This document shows, piece by piece, positions 24,024 through 33,725 of a stretch of DNA of 64,000 bases. This stretch comes from Gemmatimonadota bacterium (GTDB taxonomy: Bacteria > Gemmatimonadota > Gemmatimonadetes > Longimicrobiales > Gaopeijiaceae). Location of the stretch: NCBI GenBank assembly GCA_022560615.1, contig JADFSR010000004.1, positions 62,001 to 126,000 of the forward strand. The letters are read 5' to 3'. Made by a program: the position numbers and the translations under genes. Below the pieces are notes generated by a model that worked only from the letters and a program-made list of their open reading frames with translations, was not told the DNA's origin and ran no database searches. Position 1 is the stretch's first letter. Each line of letters begins with the position of its first letter.

Positions 24024-25804
24024 GCCCAACCCGTTCGGCGGCAGGTCACCGAAACGGTAGCCCCCAGAAGACGCGCGCCCGCATGGCACTCGCTTTTGTC
24101 GCGGTCGCGCTCATCGCGCTGGCGATTGTGCCGATCTATCTCGGGCAACGCGCCGCGCGGGCGCAGGAACAGATCACCGAGCACCTCCAGCCGGCGCTGC
24201 TGGCGAGCGCGGAGCTGTCGCTCGCCCAAGCTCGCCTGGTGGACCTCCTTCAGCGATTCCTGCCAGCCGGCGAAGGATCGTATCGAACGCAGTACAACGC
24301 TGCGGTAGTGCGTGAGGACAGCCTCTACGTCGACCTGGCCGATAGGGTTCGTGCCATGGATTTCGATGTCCGTGAGCGCCTGGCCCAACTCTCGGCGGAG
24401 TCGGCGCGTTGGCACTTCGAGAACCGTAGGGTCTTCGACGCGCCGGACGACGCCGTTGTCCGCCGGGCGCTCGCCGCGGAGAGTCTGGCCGCTTTCGACA
24501 ATCTCCGGCGCGCTACACGAGTGCTAGAACGCGCCATCGAGAGCCAAGTCAACGAGGGCAGACGCAAGACTGCCCGCACGATACGCCTCCAGTTTTGGAT
24601 CACGCTCGGTCTGGCCCTCGTCGCCCTCGCTTCGACGCTCGTGATCGGACTCGTGAGTCGACGGCTTCGGGGCCTCATGGCGGAAGGCGAAGAGCGTCGC
24701 TCGGAGGCAGTGCGAGCTCGGCGCGAGATCGACGCGCTGCTCGAGGCGACGGGAGATGGTGTTCTGGGAATCGACCTCGACGGGAAGTGCACGTCGCTGA
24801 ACCGGGTAGGGTGTGCGCTTCTGGGCTTCACCGAACGCGAGATCCGGGGTCGCGATATGCACGACCTGGTCCATCACTCCACCGCCGACGGAGAGCCCCG
24901 AGACCGCACGGATTCGCCGATCCTTGCGGCGCTTCACGCGGGAGGCCGTGTGGATTCCGACGACAACGACGTGCTGTGGCGCTGCGAGGGGACGTCGTTC
25001 CCGGCCCGTTGGTCGTTGCATCCGCTGGTCGATGGCGTGGAGCTGCGCGGCGCGGTCCTGACTTTCGCGGACGTCAGCGAGATTCGGGAGAAGGAGGCCG
25101 CTCTTCGCCGCGCCATTCAGCAGCGCGAGGAGGTCGTCTCGATCGTCTCGCACGACCTCCGCAACCCCTTGGGTGTCGTAGCGGCCGCCGCCGACCTGCT
25201 CGTAGATCTGCCGTTGGATGAGGACGAGCGTCGCAAGCAAGCGCAGATCATCGCGCGATCCGCCGGCCGCATGGGTCGGCTCATCGAGGCGCTGCTCGAT
25301 GTAGCGCGTATCGAAGCGGGAGCGTTCGTCGTGCGTCCTTCCGCCGAGCACGTGCGCCCGATCCTGGATGAGGCCAGAGAGCTTTTCGAGGCTCAGGCTA
25401 AGCTCGCCGGCATCGAGCTGCTGGTGGAGGTCGCTTCGCAGGTGCCCCAGGCCAGAATGGACCGGGACCGCATGCTCCAGGCGCTCGCGAACCTGCTCGA
25501 CAACGCGCTCCGGTTCACACCGCCCGGCGGCTCCGTGACGCTCGGGGGCACGGAGCATGACGGGCGGGTGGTGCTCTCGGTGTCCGACACCGGTGAAGGG
25601 ATCGCGCCCGAAGCACTCGACCGGCTCTTCGACCGCTTCTGGCAGACCGCCGGACACGGTGGAGCCGGCCTCGGTCTCGCGATCGTCCGGGGCATCGTGG
25701 AGGCGCACGGCGGTGTCGTCGAAGTGGACTCGGAGCCGGGGACGGGGACCACGTTCCGGCTGTTGCTACCGGTGGCTCATGTCTCGGCCGAGACGAACGC
25801 TTAG
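24020..25804 (+). CDS. Membrane sensor histidine kinase with PAS domain
   Basis: A 594-residue kinase with two membrane helices (about 23-42 and 195-217) flanking a helical periplasmic sensor region. A PAS domain (about 235-345) follows, then HisKA with the phosphorylated H378 in VSHDLRNPLG and an ATPase domain with NLLDNALRF, DTGEGI and GGAGLGLAIV. No response regulator is encoded next to it. Translational coupling to the flavoprotein (ATGA at 24020) may be positional rather than functional. It is convergent with glpD, and the two stops overlap by 4 bp. Confidence 0.9.
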   Translation: MSPTRSAAGHRNGSPQKTRARMALAFVAVALIALAIVPIYLGQRAARAQEQITEHLQPALLASAELSLAQARLVDLLQRFLPAGEGSYRTQYNAAVVREDSLYVDLADRVRAMDFDVRERLAQLSAESARWHFENRRVFDAPDDAVVRRALAAESLAAFDNLRRATRVLERAIESQVNEGRRKTARTIRLQFWITLGLALVALASTLVIGLVSRRLRGLMAEGEERRSEAVRARREIDALLEATGDGVLGIDLDGKCTSLNRVGCALLGFTEREIRGRDMHDLVHHSTADGEPRDRTDSPILAALHAGGRVDSDDNDVLWRCEGTSFPARWSLHPLVDGVELRGAVLTFADVSEIREKEAALRRAIQQREEVVSIVSHDLRNPLGVVAAAADLLVDLPLDEDERRKQAQIIARSAGRMGRLIEALLDVARIEAGAFVVRPSAEHVRPILDEARELFEAQAKLAGIELLVEVASQVPQARMDRDRMLQALANLLDNALRFTPPGGSVTLGGTEHDGRVVLSVSDTGEGIAPEALDRLFDRFWQTAGHGGAGLGLAIVRGIVEAHGGVVEVDSEPGTGTTFRLLLPVAHVSAETNA

Positions 25805-27456
25805 CCAGCAGGTACCCGGTGCTCGTCAGCGTACGCCCGGTAGCGCTCTACCTCAGCGCTTCTTCGCGCCTCGTCCCAGCCCAACAGGGACCCCATGATC
25901 TCAGCAGCTTCACCGGCCCCGGCGAGTCCGAAGTCGGGGGAAAAGAGGAGCAGGGCACTGCGCCGGTCCATGAAGTCGATGAGAGTCGAGGCCATCTCTC
26001 GTTCCACCGCGAGTTTCACCTCGCCCCGCACGGCCGGTACCCCAGCTCCGAGCGGCTCCAGCCATCCCGGGTCGGTCTCTGCGAGGGCCAGCAGATGGTG
26101 GAGCTGACGGCCGTAGAGCCATCGTAGCCGTTGGACCGTCGTCTCGGTCAACCCTGCCGCCAAGAGACGCTCCGTTGCCTGGGACTCAAAGTCCATGATA
26201 TCGCCTTCGGGGGCTCCCGGAAGCGGGACAGTAGCCGTCCGGACCTCGTCGCGTGGCGGTGGTCCCAGCACTTCTCGCACCTCGTCGATGGCGCGCTCGG
26301 CCATGCGACGATACGTGGTGAGTTTCCCCCCCGCGATCGTCACGAGGCCGTCAGGGCCGGACCAGACTTCGTCCTCTCTCGAGGTGTCGCGGGTCGTCTT
26401 GCCTTCTTCTTCGATGAGCGGACGGATCCCGGCCCAGGTGGCGAGCACGTGCTCGATGCGTAGCGCTGCGTCGGGAAAGCAGTCCTGGACCATCTCGAGC
26501 AGCTCGAGCACCTCATCCCGGGTCGCTCGAGGAGTATCCAATGGCCCGTCGTACTTCGTGTCGCTCGTTCCGACGTACACGTAGTCCAGTCGGCGCATCA
26601 CGAGTCCCCTGCGACCCGAGGTCGACTTGAGGAAGGCCGCGCCCTCGATCGGCAATCGTTCCGCCGATAGCAACAGGTGGATGCCCTTGCTCGGTCGCAG
26701 CGGCGTTCCTACCGGCATGTCCGCGTTTCGCAGCACCTCTTCGGCCCAGGGCCCGCACGCGTTGACGACGCATCGCGCCTCGACGTCGAAGACATCCCCG
26801 GTCAGGCGGTCCTCGACGCGGGCACCTCGCACCCCTCCCGTGTCGTTCATCAGAAAGCGATCGAAGGCCGCATGATTCGCGACTAAAGCCCCGTGCTCTG
26901 CGGCCGAGATCGCGTTCTCCAGCGTTAGACGTGCGTCGTCGGTGATGTACTCCGGGTACTGGACGGCACCCCGGAGCGGTCCCCGCAATCCGGGCAGCCG
27001 GGCCCGGACCTCGTGAGGCTCGAGATTCACGTGCTTGTCCTCGTTCGACGCTCCCGCGAGCCAGTCGAACACCGATAGCCCCGCTTTGATCTTGAGCAAC
27101 GAGTCGGGTGCGAATACCGGATAGAGGAAGTCCAGACGATGGACGAGGTGAGGCGCGATCGAGCGGAGCACTGTCCGTTCTCTCGCGGACTCACGGACCA
27201 GTAGGAAGTGCCCATACTCGAGGTAGCGCACGCCGCCGTGAATGATCTTCGAGGAGCGGGAAGACGTGCCGAAGGCGAAGTCTTCCTTGTCGATGAGCGC
27301 GACCGACCAGCCCCGCAGCGCAGCGTCCCGGGCGATGCCGCACCCGGTAATGCCGCCACCCAGCACCAGGACGTCGACGCCTTCCGAGCGCATCCGGCGC
27401 AATGCGTCAACGCGACCGAGGGGCGAGAAAGGGTGGGGCAACCCACCTTGGCTCAC
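25801..27456 (-). CDS. glpD: Glycerol-3-phosphate dehydrogenase GlpD
   Basis: A 551-residue membrane-associated flavoenzyme that oxidises sn-glycerol 3-phosphate to dihydroxyacetone phosphate and passes electrons to quinones. The FAD motif GGGITGCGIARDAALRG, the segment TSSRSSKIIHGGVRYL and the C-terminal substrate region GGKLTTYRRMAE are diagnostic. I start it at GTG 27456, which overlaps the stop of the phosphodiesterase gene (GTGA); an earlier frame extension lacks family sequence. With the upstream gene it forms a glycerophosphodiester-use operon. Confidence 0.95.
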   Translation of the reverse strand: MSQGGLPHPFSPLGRVDALRRMRSEGVDVLVLGGGITGCGIARDAALRGWSVALIDKEDFAFGTSSRSSKIIHGGVRYLEYGHFLLVRESARERTVLRSIAPHLVHRLDFLYPVFAPDSLLKIKAGLSVFDWLAGASNEDKHVNLEPHEVRARLPGLRGPLRGAVQYPEYITDDARLTLENAISAAEHGALVANHAAFDRFLMNDTGGVRGARVEDRLTGDVFDVEARCVVNACGPWAEEVLRNADMPVGTPLRPSKGIHLLLSAERLPIEGAAFLKSTSGRRGLVMRRLDYVYVGTSDTKYDGPLDTPRATRDEVLELLEMVQDCFPDAALRIEHVLATWAGIRPLIEEEGKTTRDTSREDEVWSGPDGLVTIAGGKLTTYRRMAERAIDEVREVLGPPPRDEVRTATVPLPGAPEGDIMDFESQATERLLAAGLTETTVQRLRWLYGRQLHHLLALAETDPGWLEPLGAGVPAVRGEVKLAVEREMASTLIDFMDRRSALLLFSPDFGLAGAGEAAEIMGSLLGWDEARRSAEVERYRAYADEHRVPAG

Positions 27457-28211
27457 AGCGTGCGCTTCCAATCGAGCAGTGCTTCGACCTCGTTCGTCGT
27501 GATGCGCGGAACGCCCATCTGCAGCAGCCTTGAAGCGTCCGACGGATCGTCCACCGTCCATGCCGCCAACGCGATGCCGGCGTCGCGGGCCCGGGAGGCC
27601 AGCGACGGGTCGTCGAGCAGAAGCTCAGCCTTGAAGTCGATCAGGGCCGAACGGTCGCCAGTCGCTCTGCGCAAGGCTTCCTCTGCGGACTCGGCGTCGT
27701 CGACGATGTACCCAATGCGGAGGGACGCGTCCTGCGAGCGCATCCGGTCGAGCAACGTCCAGTTCAGGGCGATGAAGATCGTACGCTCCTTCTGGCCGGT
27801 CTCGGCCGCGAAGCGCACCATCCGGTCCAGGTCCTCCAGTTCGCGGAAACCCTTCACCTCGGCGTATATGCGGGCGACACGGTCCCCGACGTGCTCGAGA
27901 GCGTCCCGGAACGCCGGAATCTTTTCCCCTGCGAACTCGGCACCGAACCAACTGCCCGCGTCGAGCCTCTTGAGCTGCTCGACGGTTCGCCGCCGCACGG
28001 GACCGACGCCGCTCGTGGTGCGGCTGAGCATCGGGTCGTGGAAGAGCACCGGGTTGCCGTCGCCGGCCGTATGCAGATCGAACTCGATGGCGTCGGCGCC
28101 GGCCTCGATCGCGAGGTCGATCGCCGCGAGTGTGTTCTCCGGCGCGCGCGCGCTGTAGCCACGGTGTGCGATCACTTCGGCGGAGCCGTCGAACGCGAAG
28201 TCTTCGGTCAC
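27453..28211 (-). CDS. Glycerophosphodiester phosphodiesterase
   Basis: A 252-residue cytoplasmic (leaderless) enzyme of the GDPD family, releasing glycerol 3-phosphate from phospholipid head-group diesters. Catalytic motifs: HRGYSARAPENT (His and Arg), EFDLHTAGDGNPVLFHD (the E-x-D and the second His) and EVKGF for the metal-bound Glu. The start is GTG at 28211. It is directly coupled to glpD, which uses its product. Confidence 0.92.
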   Translation of the reverse strand: MTEDFAFDGSAEVIAHRGYSARAPENTLAAIDLAIEAGADAIEFDLHTAGDGNPVLFHDPMLSRTTSGVGPVRRRTVEQLKRLDAGSWFGAEFAGEKIPAFRDALEHVGDRVARIYAEVKGFRELEDLDRMVRFAAETGQKERTIFIALNWTLLDRMRSQDASLRIGYIVDDAESAEEALRRATGDRSALIDFKAELLLDDPSLASRARDAGIALAAWTVDDPSDASRLLQMGVPRITTNEVEALLDWKRTL

Positions 28212-28382
28212 GGTCGGCTGAGGTCGAAGGAGTCTATCTGCATGCTGAAACGGCTAGGGTGGAGTAGACTCGGGTGATGGTGTCGGCACGGGACTCCGAA
28301 CGCAAACACGGTCTCTCCGCGACGTTCCGGCTTCCAACCTAAGGCGTGAGCTTGTTGTCCAACCCTAATGAATAGATGAAGC

Positions 28383-28950
28383 GTGGATCGAACCGACCGA
28401 GGAACCTTGGCCCAACCTGTGCCAGCAGAGCGTGAATCCGCCGACGCACTGCGCGCCGCGGACGGCGATCACGAGGCCTTCGAACGCCTCTATCGCAGTC
28501 ATGTGGACAGGATCTACTCGTTGGCACTTCGCATGACGGGCGAAGACCTCGCGGAGGACCTGACGCAGGAGGTGTTCATTCGCGCTTGGAAGAAGCTGGG
28601 CTCGTTCCGTGGAGATGCGAGGTTCGGGACGTGGCTGCACCGCCTTGCGGTGAACCACATTCTCAGTCGCAGAGAGAGAGACTGTACGGAAGAGAGAGGC
28701 CCGGCACGTGACCGGGCAGGGAATCATGGAGCGCATGATCGCGCCACGACGACGTGCCTCGGCAGAGGGGCTGGACATCGAGTCTGCGCTCCAGACGCTG
28801 CCGAGCAGGGCGAAGGAGGTGTTCGTGCTATACGACGTCGAAGGCTACGCACACGAAGAGATCGCGGAGATGACAGGGGTGTCGGTGGGCACGTCGAAGT
28901 CGCAGTTGCACCGGGCCCGCAAGCTACTTCGGGAGCAGTTGCGCGGATGA
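28383..28950 (+). pseudogene. ECF RNA polymerase sigma factor broken by a frameshift in an AG repeat
   Basis: Two frames together encode one sigma-70-family ECF factor. From GTG 28383 the frame has region 2 ([50 protein letters not shown]). Region 4 ([42 protein letters not shown]) lies in the +1 frame and stops at 28950. The switch point is the run AGAGAGAGAGA at 28671-28681. Adding one AG unit there restores a continuous protein. This may be an assembly error, a loss-of-function allele or a phase-variable switch. The anti-sigma gene overlaps its end (ATGA), as in an intact ECF/anti-sigma pair. Confidence 0.8.
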
Positions 28951-29669
28951 GCGAGATACACAACAAATTGGAGGGCCGGCTGTCCGAGTTCCTGGACGGG
29001 ACGCTCGAGGCGGCCGAGCGGGAAGCTGTCGCCGAGCATCTCGAACAGTGCGGACGGTGTCGGGCCGACTTGGAGGGTCTGCGCGCCGTCTTGGAGCAAG
29101 CCCAAGGCCTCCGCACGATGTCCCCGCCGCGTGACCTGTGGCCGGGGATCGCTGCCGCGACCCAGGCGCCGCTCGGACTCGGGACCGTTGAGAGCCAGGT
29201 GATCAAGCTGCCGACCGCTCGATGGGGCGCGGCGCGGAAGCCGGTGAGCGCGCTCACCGTCACGCGGCTCCAGCTGGCCGCGGCTGCGACGATCCTGATG
29301 GTGTTTTCCGCCGCCATCACTTGGTGGGTCGGTCCGGGCGTTCCGGAGCGCGGCGCGATCGCGGCTGGAGGGGTTCCCACCACCGCCGTGATGGCGAGCG
29401 CTGATCTGCCGGGGGCAAGCGAAGGGCTGTCCGCTGAACTGGAGGCGCTGGAAGAGCTGCTGGCTGACGTGAGCGTATCGCTCGATCCGGAGACGGTGCG
29501 TGTCCTGAAGAAGAATTTGGGGGTTATCGAGCGTGCCATCGAGGACCTGCGTCGCGCGCTGGCACAGGATCCGGCGAACGAATTCCTGGGCGCGCACCTA
29601 GAGCGCGAATACCGACGAAAGCTCAGCTACCTGAGGGAAGCCACCGAGATTGCGCGGTGGTCGAGCTGA
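28947..29669 (+). CDS. Zinc-finger anti-sigma factor
   Basis: A 240-residue membrane protein. The N-terminal anti-sigma zinc finger has the ligand pattern H-x3-C-x2-C ([14 protein letters not shown]). A linker and one membrane helix (about 110-128, [18 protein letters not shown]) follow, then an extracytoplasmic part that is mostly alpha-helical ([25 protein letters not shown]). It would hold the co-encoded ECF factor at the membrane until signalled. It overlaps the sigma gene by ATGA and is followed one base later by the DUF4097 genes, which may be part of the regulon or of the sensing apparatus. Confidence 0.85.
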   Translation: MSEIHNKLEGRLSEFLDGTLEAAEREAVAEHLEQCGRCRADLEGLRAVLEQAQGLRTMSPPRDLWPGIAAATQAPLGLGTVESQVIKLPTARWGAARKPVSALTVTRLQLAAAATILMVFSAAITWWVGPGVPERGAIAAGGVPTTAVMASADLPGASEGLSAELEALEELLADVSVSLDPETVRVLKKNLGVIERAIEDLRRALAQDPANEFLGAHLEREYRRKLSYLREATEIARWSS

Positions 29670-29670
29670 C

Positions 29671-30519
29671 ATGATCCCGATCCTTCTCGCCTCGGCCGTC
29701 CTGGCGACCACTCCCATGGCTGCGGACACGGTCGTCGATCTGTCCCGCGGTGACCGGGTCGTGCTCGAGAATATCGTCGGAGAGGTCCGGGTGGTGACGT
29801 GGGACAGGGACCAACTTCAGGTCCGGACTACGGACGACAGCCGGGCGGCACTGGCGGTGCGGCGTTCGGGATCGCGCTTGGAGCTGCGGCCGGACGACAG
29901 CAAGGGGCGGCGCCGAGGGGTCGAGGTGGAGATCCGAATTCCCTCCTGGGTCGGCGTCACGATCAGTGGACGCTCGCTCGATGTGCGTGTGAGCGGTGTC
30001 GGTGGGGCGTTGGTAATAGCGACGGTGCGGGGGGACGTAAGGGTGGAGAACACGACGGGGAGCGTGACGGTGACGTCGGTGCAGGGCGAGATCGACATCG
30101 TCGACGCGAGCGGTGTGATTTCCGCCTCGTCCCAGGGGGATGATGTGCGACTGCGACGGGTGAGCGGTGCCGTACAGGTCCACTCCGGCGGCGGCGATCT
30201 GACGCTGACGGACATGGAGGCGCACTCGGTACGCGCCGAGACCCAGGACGGTGACATCACCTTCAGTGGGTCACTGATGAGCGGGGGCGAATACGGCTTC
30301 TTTGTGCACGACGGTGATGCGATGATCGCGATCCCGGAGGGCACGGGGGCACGTGTGAAGGCGTCGATCTTCGATGGGGAATTCGTCTCGGACTTTCCCG
30401 TGCTGGTCGAACGCTTCAGGGGAGGACGGGAATTCGAGTTCGTGCTGGGTGACGGTGGGGCTCGGCTCGAGATCTCGGTATTCGATGGGGAAATCCGGCT
30501 GCGGCGCCAGGGGCGCTGA
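29671..30519 (+). CDS. Exported DUF4097-type beta-helical protein
   Basis: A 282-residue exported protein with a short signal peptide (MIPILLASAVLATTPMAA), followed by repeats of short beta-strands (GEVRVVTWD, GDVRVENTTGSVTVTSVQGEIDI, DGDITFSG) typical of the adhesin-like DUF4097 right-handed beta-helix. The start ATG at 29671 comes one base after the anti-sigma stop. Such proteins frequently accompany ECF/anti-sigma pairs; their role is unknown. Confidence 0.75.
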   Translation: MIPILLASAVLATTPMAADTVVDLSRGDRVVLENIVGEVRVVTWDRDQLQVRTTDDSRAALAVRRSGSRLELRPDDSKGRRRGVEVEIRIPSWVGVTISGRSLDVRVSGVGGALVIATVRGDVRVENTTGSVTVTSVQGEIDIVDASGVISASSQGDDVRLRRVSGAVQVHSGGGDLTLTDMEAHSVRAETQDGDITFSGSLMSGGEYGFFVHDGDAMIAIPEGTGARVKASIFDGEFVSDFPVLVERFRGGREFEFVLGDGGARLEISVFDGEIRLRRQGR

Positions 30520-30551
30520 ACAGGGAGGGGAATCACGATGAGAGGAATACG

Positions 30552-31610
30552 ATGAAGATGAAAGAGAGAGGATTGATCGCGCTCGCCGCGATTCTCGCGA
30601 CTGCCCCGATCTCCGCGCAGGAGGTGCAGCGGGTATCGGGCAGGTCGGTAGCCATATACAACATTGCGGGGCACGTGGAGATGGTGGCCGGGAGCGGCTC
30701 CGAGGTCGTAGTGCGAATCGCCCGCCACGGCGACGATGCCGATCGCTTGCGCGTCGAGACGGGAGAGATCCGCGGGAGGGAGACCGTGCGCATCGTCTAT
30801 CCGGCGCGTGAGGTGGTGTATCCCGAGATGGGCCGCGGGTCCAGCACGACGACGCGCGTTCGCGACGATGGCACGTTCTCCGACAGTGGTCTGCGCAGAG
30901 GCGACCAGGTCCGGGTGCGCGGCTCGGGCCGCGGCCTCGAGGCGTGGGCCGACCTCGTGATCGAAGTGCCTCGCGGGCAAGAGATCCACGTTTACCTCGC
31001 CGTCGGCACGGTAGAGGCGCGGGACGTGGATGGCGAGATCGATATAGATACGGGTAGCGGAGCGGTGTCCGCAGAGGACATGTCTGGGTCGCTCTCGATC
31101 GATACCGGTTCGGGGGCGGTCGCGGTGACGGGCATGGATGGCGACCTGACCGTCGACACGGGCTCGGGCAGCATCAGCGTCTCGGACGTCGTTGCGGGCG
31201 AAGTCGACCTCGACACCGGTTCGGGTCGGGTCGTCGGGCGCGGTATCGAGGCTCGCTCACTCGGCGTCGACACCGGTTCGGGTAGCGTGGACCTCGAGCG
31301 GATCCGATCCGCCGACGTGACGGTCGATACTGGCTCGGGTTCAGTCGAACTGGAGTTGTTGACGGACATTGAGTCCTTGGACATCGACACGGGTTCGGGC
31401 TCGGTCACCGTCTGGGCTCCGTCGAACCTCGGTGCGTCACTCGAGATCGACACAGGCAGCGGCGGAATCGATGTCGACTTTCCGGTCGAGTTGCGGTCGG
31501 CCCGGCGTGACAGCATGCGTGGCCGGCTCGGGGACGGTCGTGGGAGGATCGTGATCGACACGGGCTCGGGTTCGATCCGGTTGCTCCGCACGAGAGGCGT
31601 GCTGCGCTAG
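30552..31610 (+). CDS. Exported DUF4097-type protein with DTGSG repeats
   Basis: A 352-residue exported protein (signal peptide GLIALAAILATAPISAQ). After an N-terminal region of about 140 residues (GHVEMVAGSGSEVVVRI) it is built from nine copies of a short unit with the core (I/V/L)DTGSG(A/S/G/R)(V/I), spaced about 18-21 residues and predicted to stack as beta-helix coils. Position and signal peptide suggest a periplasmic or surface protein co-transcribed with the anti-sigma factor. Function is unknown. Confidence 0.75.
   Translation: MKMKERGLIALAAILATAPISAQEVQRVSGRSVAIYNIAGHVEMVAGSGSEVVVRIARHGDDADRLRVETGEIRGRETVRIVYPAREVVYPEMGRGSSTTTRVRDDGTFSDSGLRRGDQVRVRGSGRGLEAWADLVIEVPRGQEIHVYLAVGTVEARDVDGEIDIDTGSGAVSAEDMSGSLSIDTGSGAVAVTGMDGDLTVDTGSGSISVSDVVAGEVDLDTGSGRVVGRGIEARSLGVDTGSGSVDLERIRSADVTVDTGSGSVELELLTDIESLDIDTGSGSVTVWAPSNLGASLEIDTGSGGIDVDFPVELRSARRDSMRGRLGDGRGRIVIDTGSGSIRLLRTRGVLR
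31041..31577 (+). repeat. Nine DTGSG coding repeats
   Basis: Within the second DUF4097 gene, nine in-frame units share the nucleotide core GA(C/T)AC(G/C)GG(T/C)TC(G)GG with a period of mostly 54-63 bases; the last gap is longer. Conservation is highest in the five-residue core DTGSG and low elsewhere, so it reflects structural repetition rather than recent tandem duplication. Confidence 0.8.
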
Positions 31611-31930
31611 CATGACCACGGCCCGAGTGGACCTAACTATGGCGCGATCGCCAAGGAACATGTAAGGTCTGCGGCTGATAGAGGTAGAGGGATATGGTGC
31701 GTGACTCTGCGCTCGGGGCTTCGGAGAGTCGGTGCCGTGGGTCGGGAGCGTTGACCCTACGCATCCATTGTGCATAAAATATCAGGTCCTATACTCTGGC
31801 GGTCACGGGGACCCGGACGGTCCAGCCCGCAACCAGCTTGTAGTTCCAGTTCAACAGCGTCCGGTCCCGGTCCGGGCGAGTCCGCTTCGGCGGACAGAAT
31901 AGTTGGGGGAGACCCCGAGGAGAACGAAGC
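31611..31930 (+). promoter_or_regulatory. 320-bp intergenic region with a candidate sigma-70 promoter
   Basis: No gene is visible. The best promoter-like sequence is TTGTGC (31768-31773), a 16-bp AT-rich spacer and TATACT (31790-31795), about 135 bp before the TPR gene. A TTGACC at 31751 is also present. A ribosome-binding site lies in the sequence GAGGAGAACGAAGC just before the ATG at 31931. Confidence 0.5.
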
Positions 31931-33664
31931 ATGGTCGGACCCCTGAAGCTGTCGCTCAACCTCGTCCTCGTGGCCCTCGTCCTGAGCCCGGCAGCCCTTC
32001 ACGCTCAGGGCCGCTTCCGCGTCCTCATCCCGTACTTCCTCCCGCTGGGGGATGCGGATGATGATTTCGGCAAGGACGCCTCGAAGGAGCTCCGCAAGCT
32101 CATCAACACGCTTGCGACGCACGAGCCCATCGAAGAGAAGGAGATCAAGGATCAGGCCAAGCGCTTCGATCTCAAGATCGAAGACTTGAACTGTATCATG
32201 ACGCGTCAGCTCGCCTCGCAGATCGACGCGCAGGTTGCGCTGTGTGCCGAGTACAACGAGTTGGCCGACAAGTCCTGGGAGTTGCAGAACGTGGTCTTCT
32301 GGGACATCGCCTCGAGCGAGCAGTTCGCGGTCTCGGACATCACGGTGGCAGAGAAGGACGATGAGGTTGCGGCGCAGCACATCTTCAACGAGTTCGACCG
32401 CTACGTGCAGCAGATCCGTGCTCATACCTTCTGCTCCGACTACTTCGCGAGTCGGCAATGGGAGAATGCGCTGCGAAACTGCGACCAGGCGCTCGACCTC
32501 AACCCCGATGGCATCGGCACTCGGTATTTGCGCGGGCGCATCCTCTATGAGATGGAGAACTACACGGAATCGCTCGGGGAAATGGAGAAGGTGCTGGCAC
32601 TGGAGCCTTTGCATCAGGAAGCGCTCGAGCTGGCCGGATACATGTCGGCTCTGCGGGATGACGATGATCGGGCTCGTGAGTATTACGGACGCTACCTCGA
32701 GTTGAACCCGGCGAACGCGGCGATTCGCATGAGGATCGCCTACGACCTCGCAAGGGCCGGCGACCCTGTGGGCGGCATGCAGGTCATCGAGATCGGCCTC
32801 GAGGTCGACCGCGAAAACATCGACCTCTGGGAGCAGTACGGTGGCTTCGCGTTCTCAGCGGCGCTCGATGCCGAGCAGGACGCGGCGCTCGATGCGCAAA
32901 ACGGGGGTGGCGTTTCGCCGGAGGCCCAGGGTTACTACCGAGAGGCGATCCAGGCGTATGAGAAGGTGTTCGAGGGCAAGGGCGCGGAGACGCCCGTAGG
33001 GCACCTTCGGAACATCATCGCGGCCTACATCCAGCTCGACGAGATCACCAATGCGGTCGAGGTCGGTGCTCGGGTTCTCCAGACGCACGCGCAGGAAGAC
33101 GTGCTGTGGTCGATCTACGCGGACGCGCTGCAGCGTAACGATCAGCTCACCGATGCGATCGCCGCGCTCGACCGTGTCCGTGAGATCAACCCTTCGCATC
33201 CGAGCGCCAGGCTTCGGCAAGGCAACTGGTTGATCCAGGCCGGTCGCATTGAGGATGCGGTCGCGATCTTGAAGGAGGCTGCCGCCAACGACCCGCAGCG
33301 AGCGGAGCAGGCGGCCCGTTTGATCTTCAATGACGCATACCAAAAGGGTTACCAGCAGGATAACTTCCAGTACGCGATCACGGGGATGGCGGCGGCGAAG
33401 GAGCTGCCCGACCTCAGTGAAACGATGGTCAGCCAGCTCAACTTCTGGCACGGCTTCAGCGTGTACAAGGCCGCCGTTGAGGAGCAAGCGCCCCAGACGC
33501 TTGCGACTGCGGAGGCTACGCTGCCGAAGTTCCGGGCCGCCATGGACCTGTTCAACCAGTCTGGAGCCTACCCGGCGTCGGTGAATGTGAACCTCGGGGA
33601 GCTGCTCGCGAACGCGAACACGTATGTGGAGATTCAGGACGCGATCATCAAGCGGGGTCGCTGA
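31931..33664 (+). CDS. Exported tetratricopeptide-repeat protein
   Basis: A 577-residue protein with a signal peptide (LSLNLVLVALVLSPAALHAQ), an N-terminal domain of about 150 residues, and then at least five TPR-like helix pairs. Recognisable examples are NALRNCDQALDLNPDG, SLGEMEKVLALEPLHQEAL, EYYGRYLELNPANA, AIAALDRVREINPSHPSARL and DAVAILKEAAANDPQ. Such proteins usually scaffold envelope complexes. It is a single-gene unit between its own promoter region and a strong terminator, just before the dcw cluster. Confidence 0.8.
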   Translation: MVGPLKLSLNLVLVALVLSPAALHAQGRFRVLIPYFLPLGDADDDFGKDASKELRKLINTLATHEPIEEKEIKDQAKRFDLKIEDLNCIMTRQLASQIDAQVALCAEYNELADKSWELQNVVFWDIASSEQFAVSDITVAEKDDEVAAQHIFNEFDRYVQQIRAHTFCSDYFASRQWENALRNCDQALDLNPDGIGTRYLRGRILYEMENYTESLGEMEKVLALEPLHQEALELAGYMSALRDDDDRAREYYGRYLELNPANAAIRMRIAYDLARAGDPVGGMQVIEIGLEVDRENIDLWEQYGGFAFSAALDAEQDAALDAQNGGGVSPEAQGYYREAIQAYEKVFEGKGAETPVGHLRNIIAAYIQLDEITNAVEVGARVLQTHAQEDVLWSIYADALQRNDQLTDAIAALDRVREINPSHPSARLRQGNWLIQAGRIEDAVAILKEAAANDPQRAEQAARLIFNDAYQKGYQQDNFQYAITGMAAAKELPDLSETMVSQLNFWHGFSVYKAAVEEQAPQTLATAEATLPKFRAAMDLFNQSGAYPASVNVNLGELLANANTYVEIQDAIIKRGR

Positions 33665-33691
33665 CCTACTAGCAACAACCGACCGGGCTTG

Positions 33692-33725
33692 AGCGCCCCG
33701 GGGCTTCGGCTCCGGGGCGCTTTTT
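33692..33725 (+). terminator. Rho-independent terminator after the TPR gene
   Basis: A 10-bp stem (AGCGCCCCGG with CCGGGGCGCT) around the loop GGCTTCGGCT, followed by TTTT. It isolates the TPR gene from the dcw cluster. Confidence 0.92.

Noticed and set aside
24524-25708. A 394-codon antisense frame over the histidine kinase
   Set aside because: No domain is seen, and the opposite strand encodes a complete kinase with all motifs.
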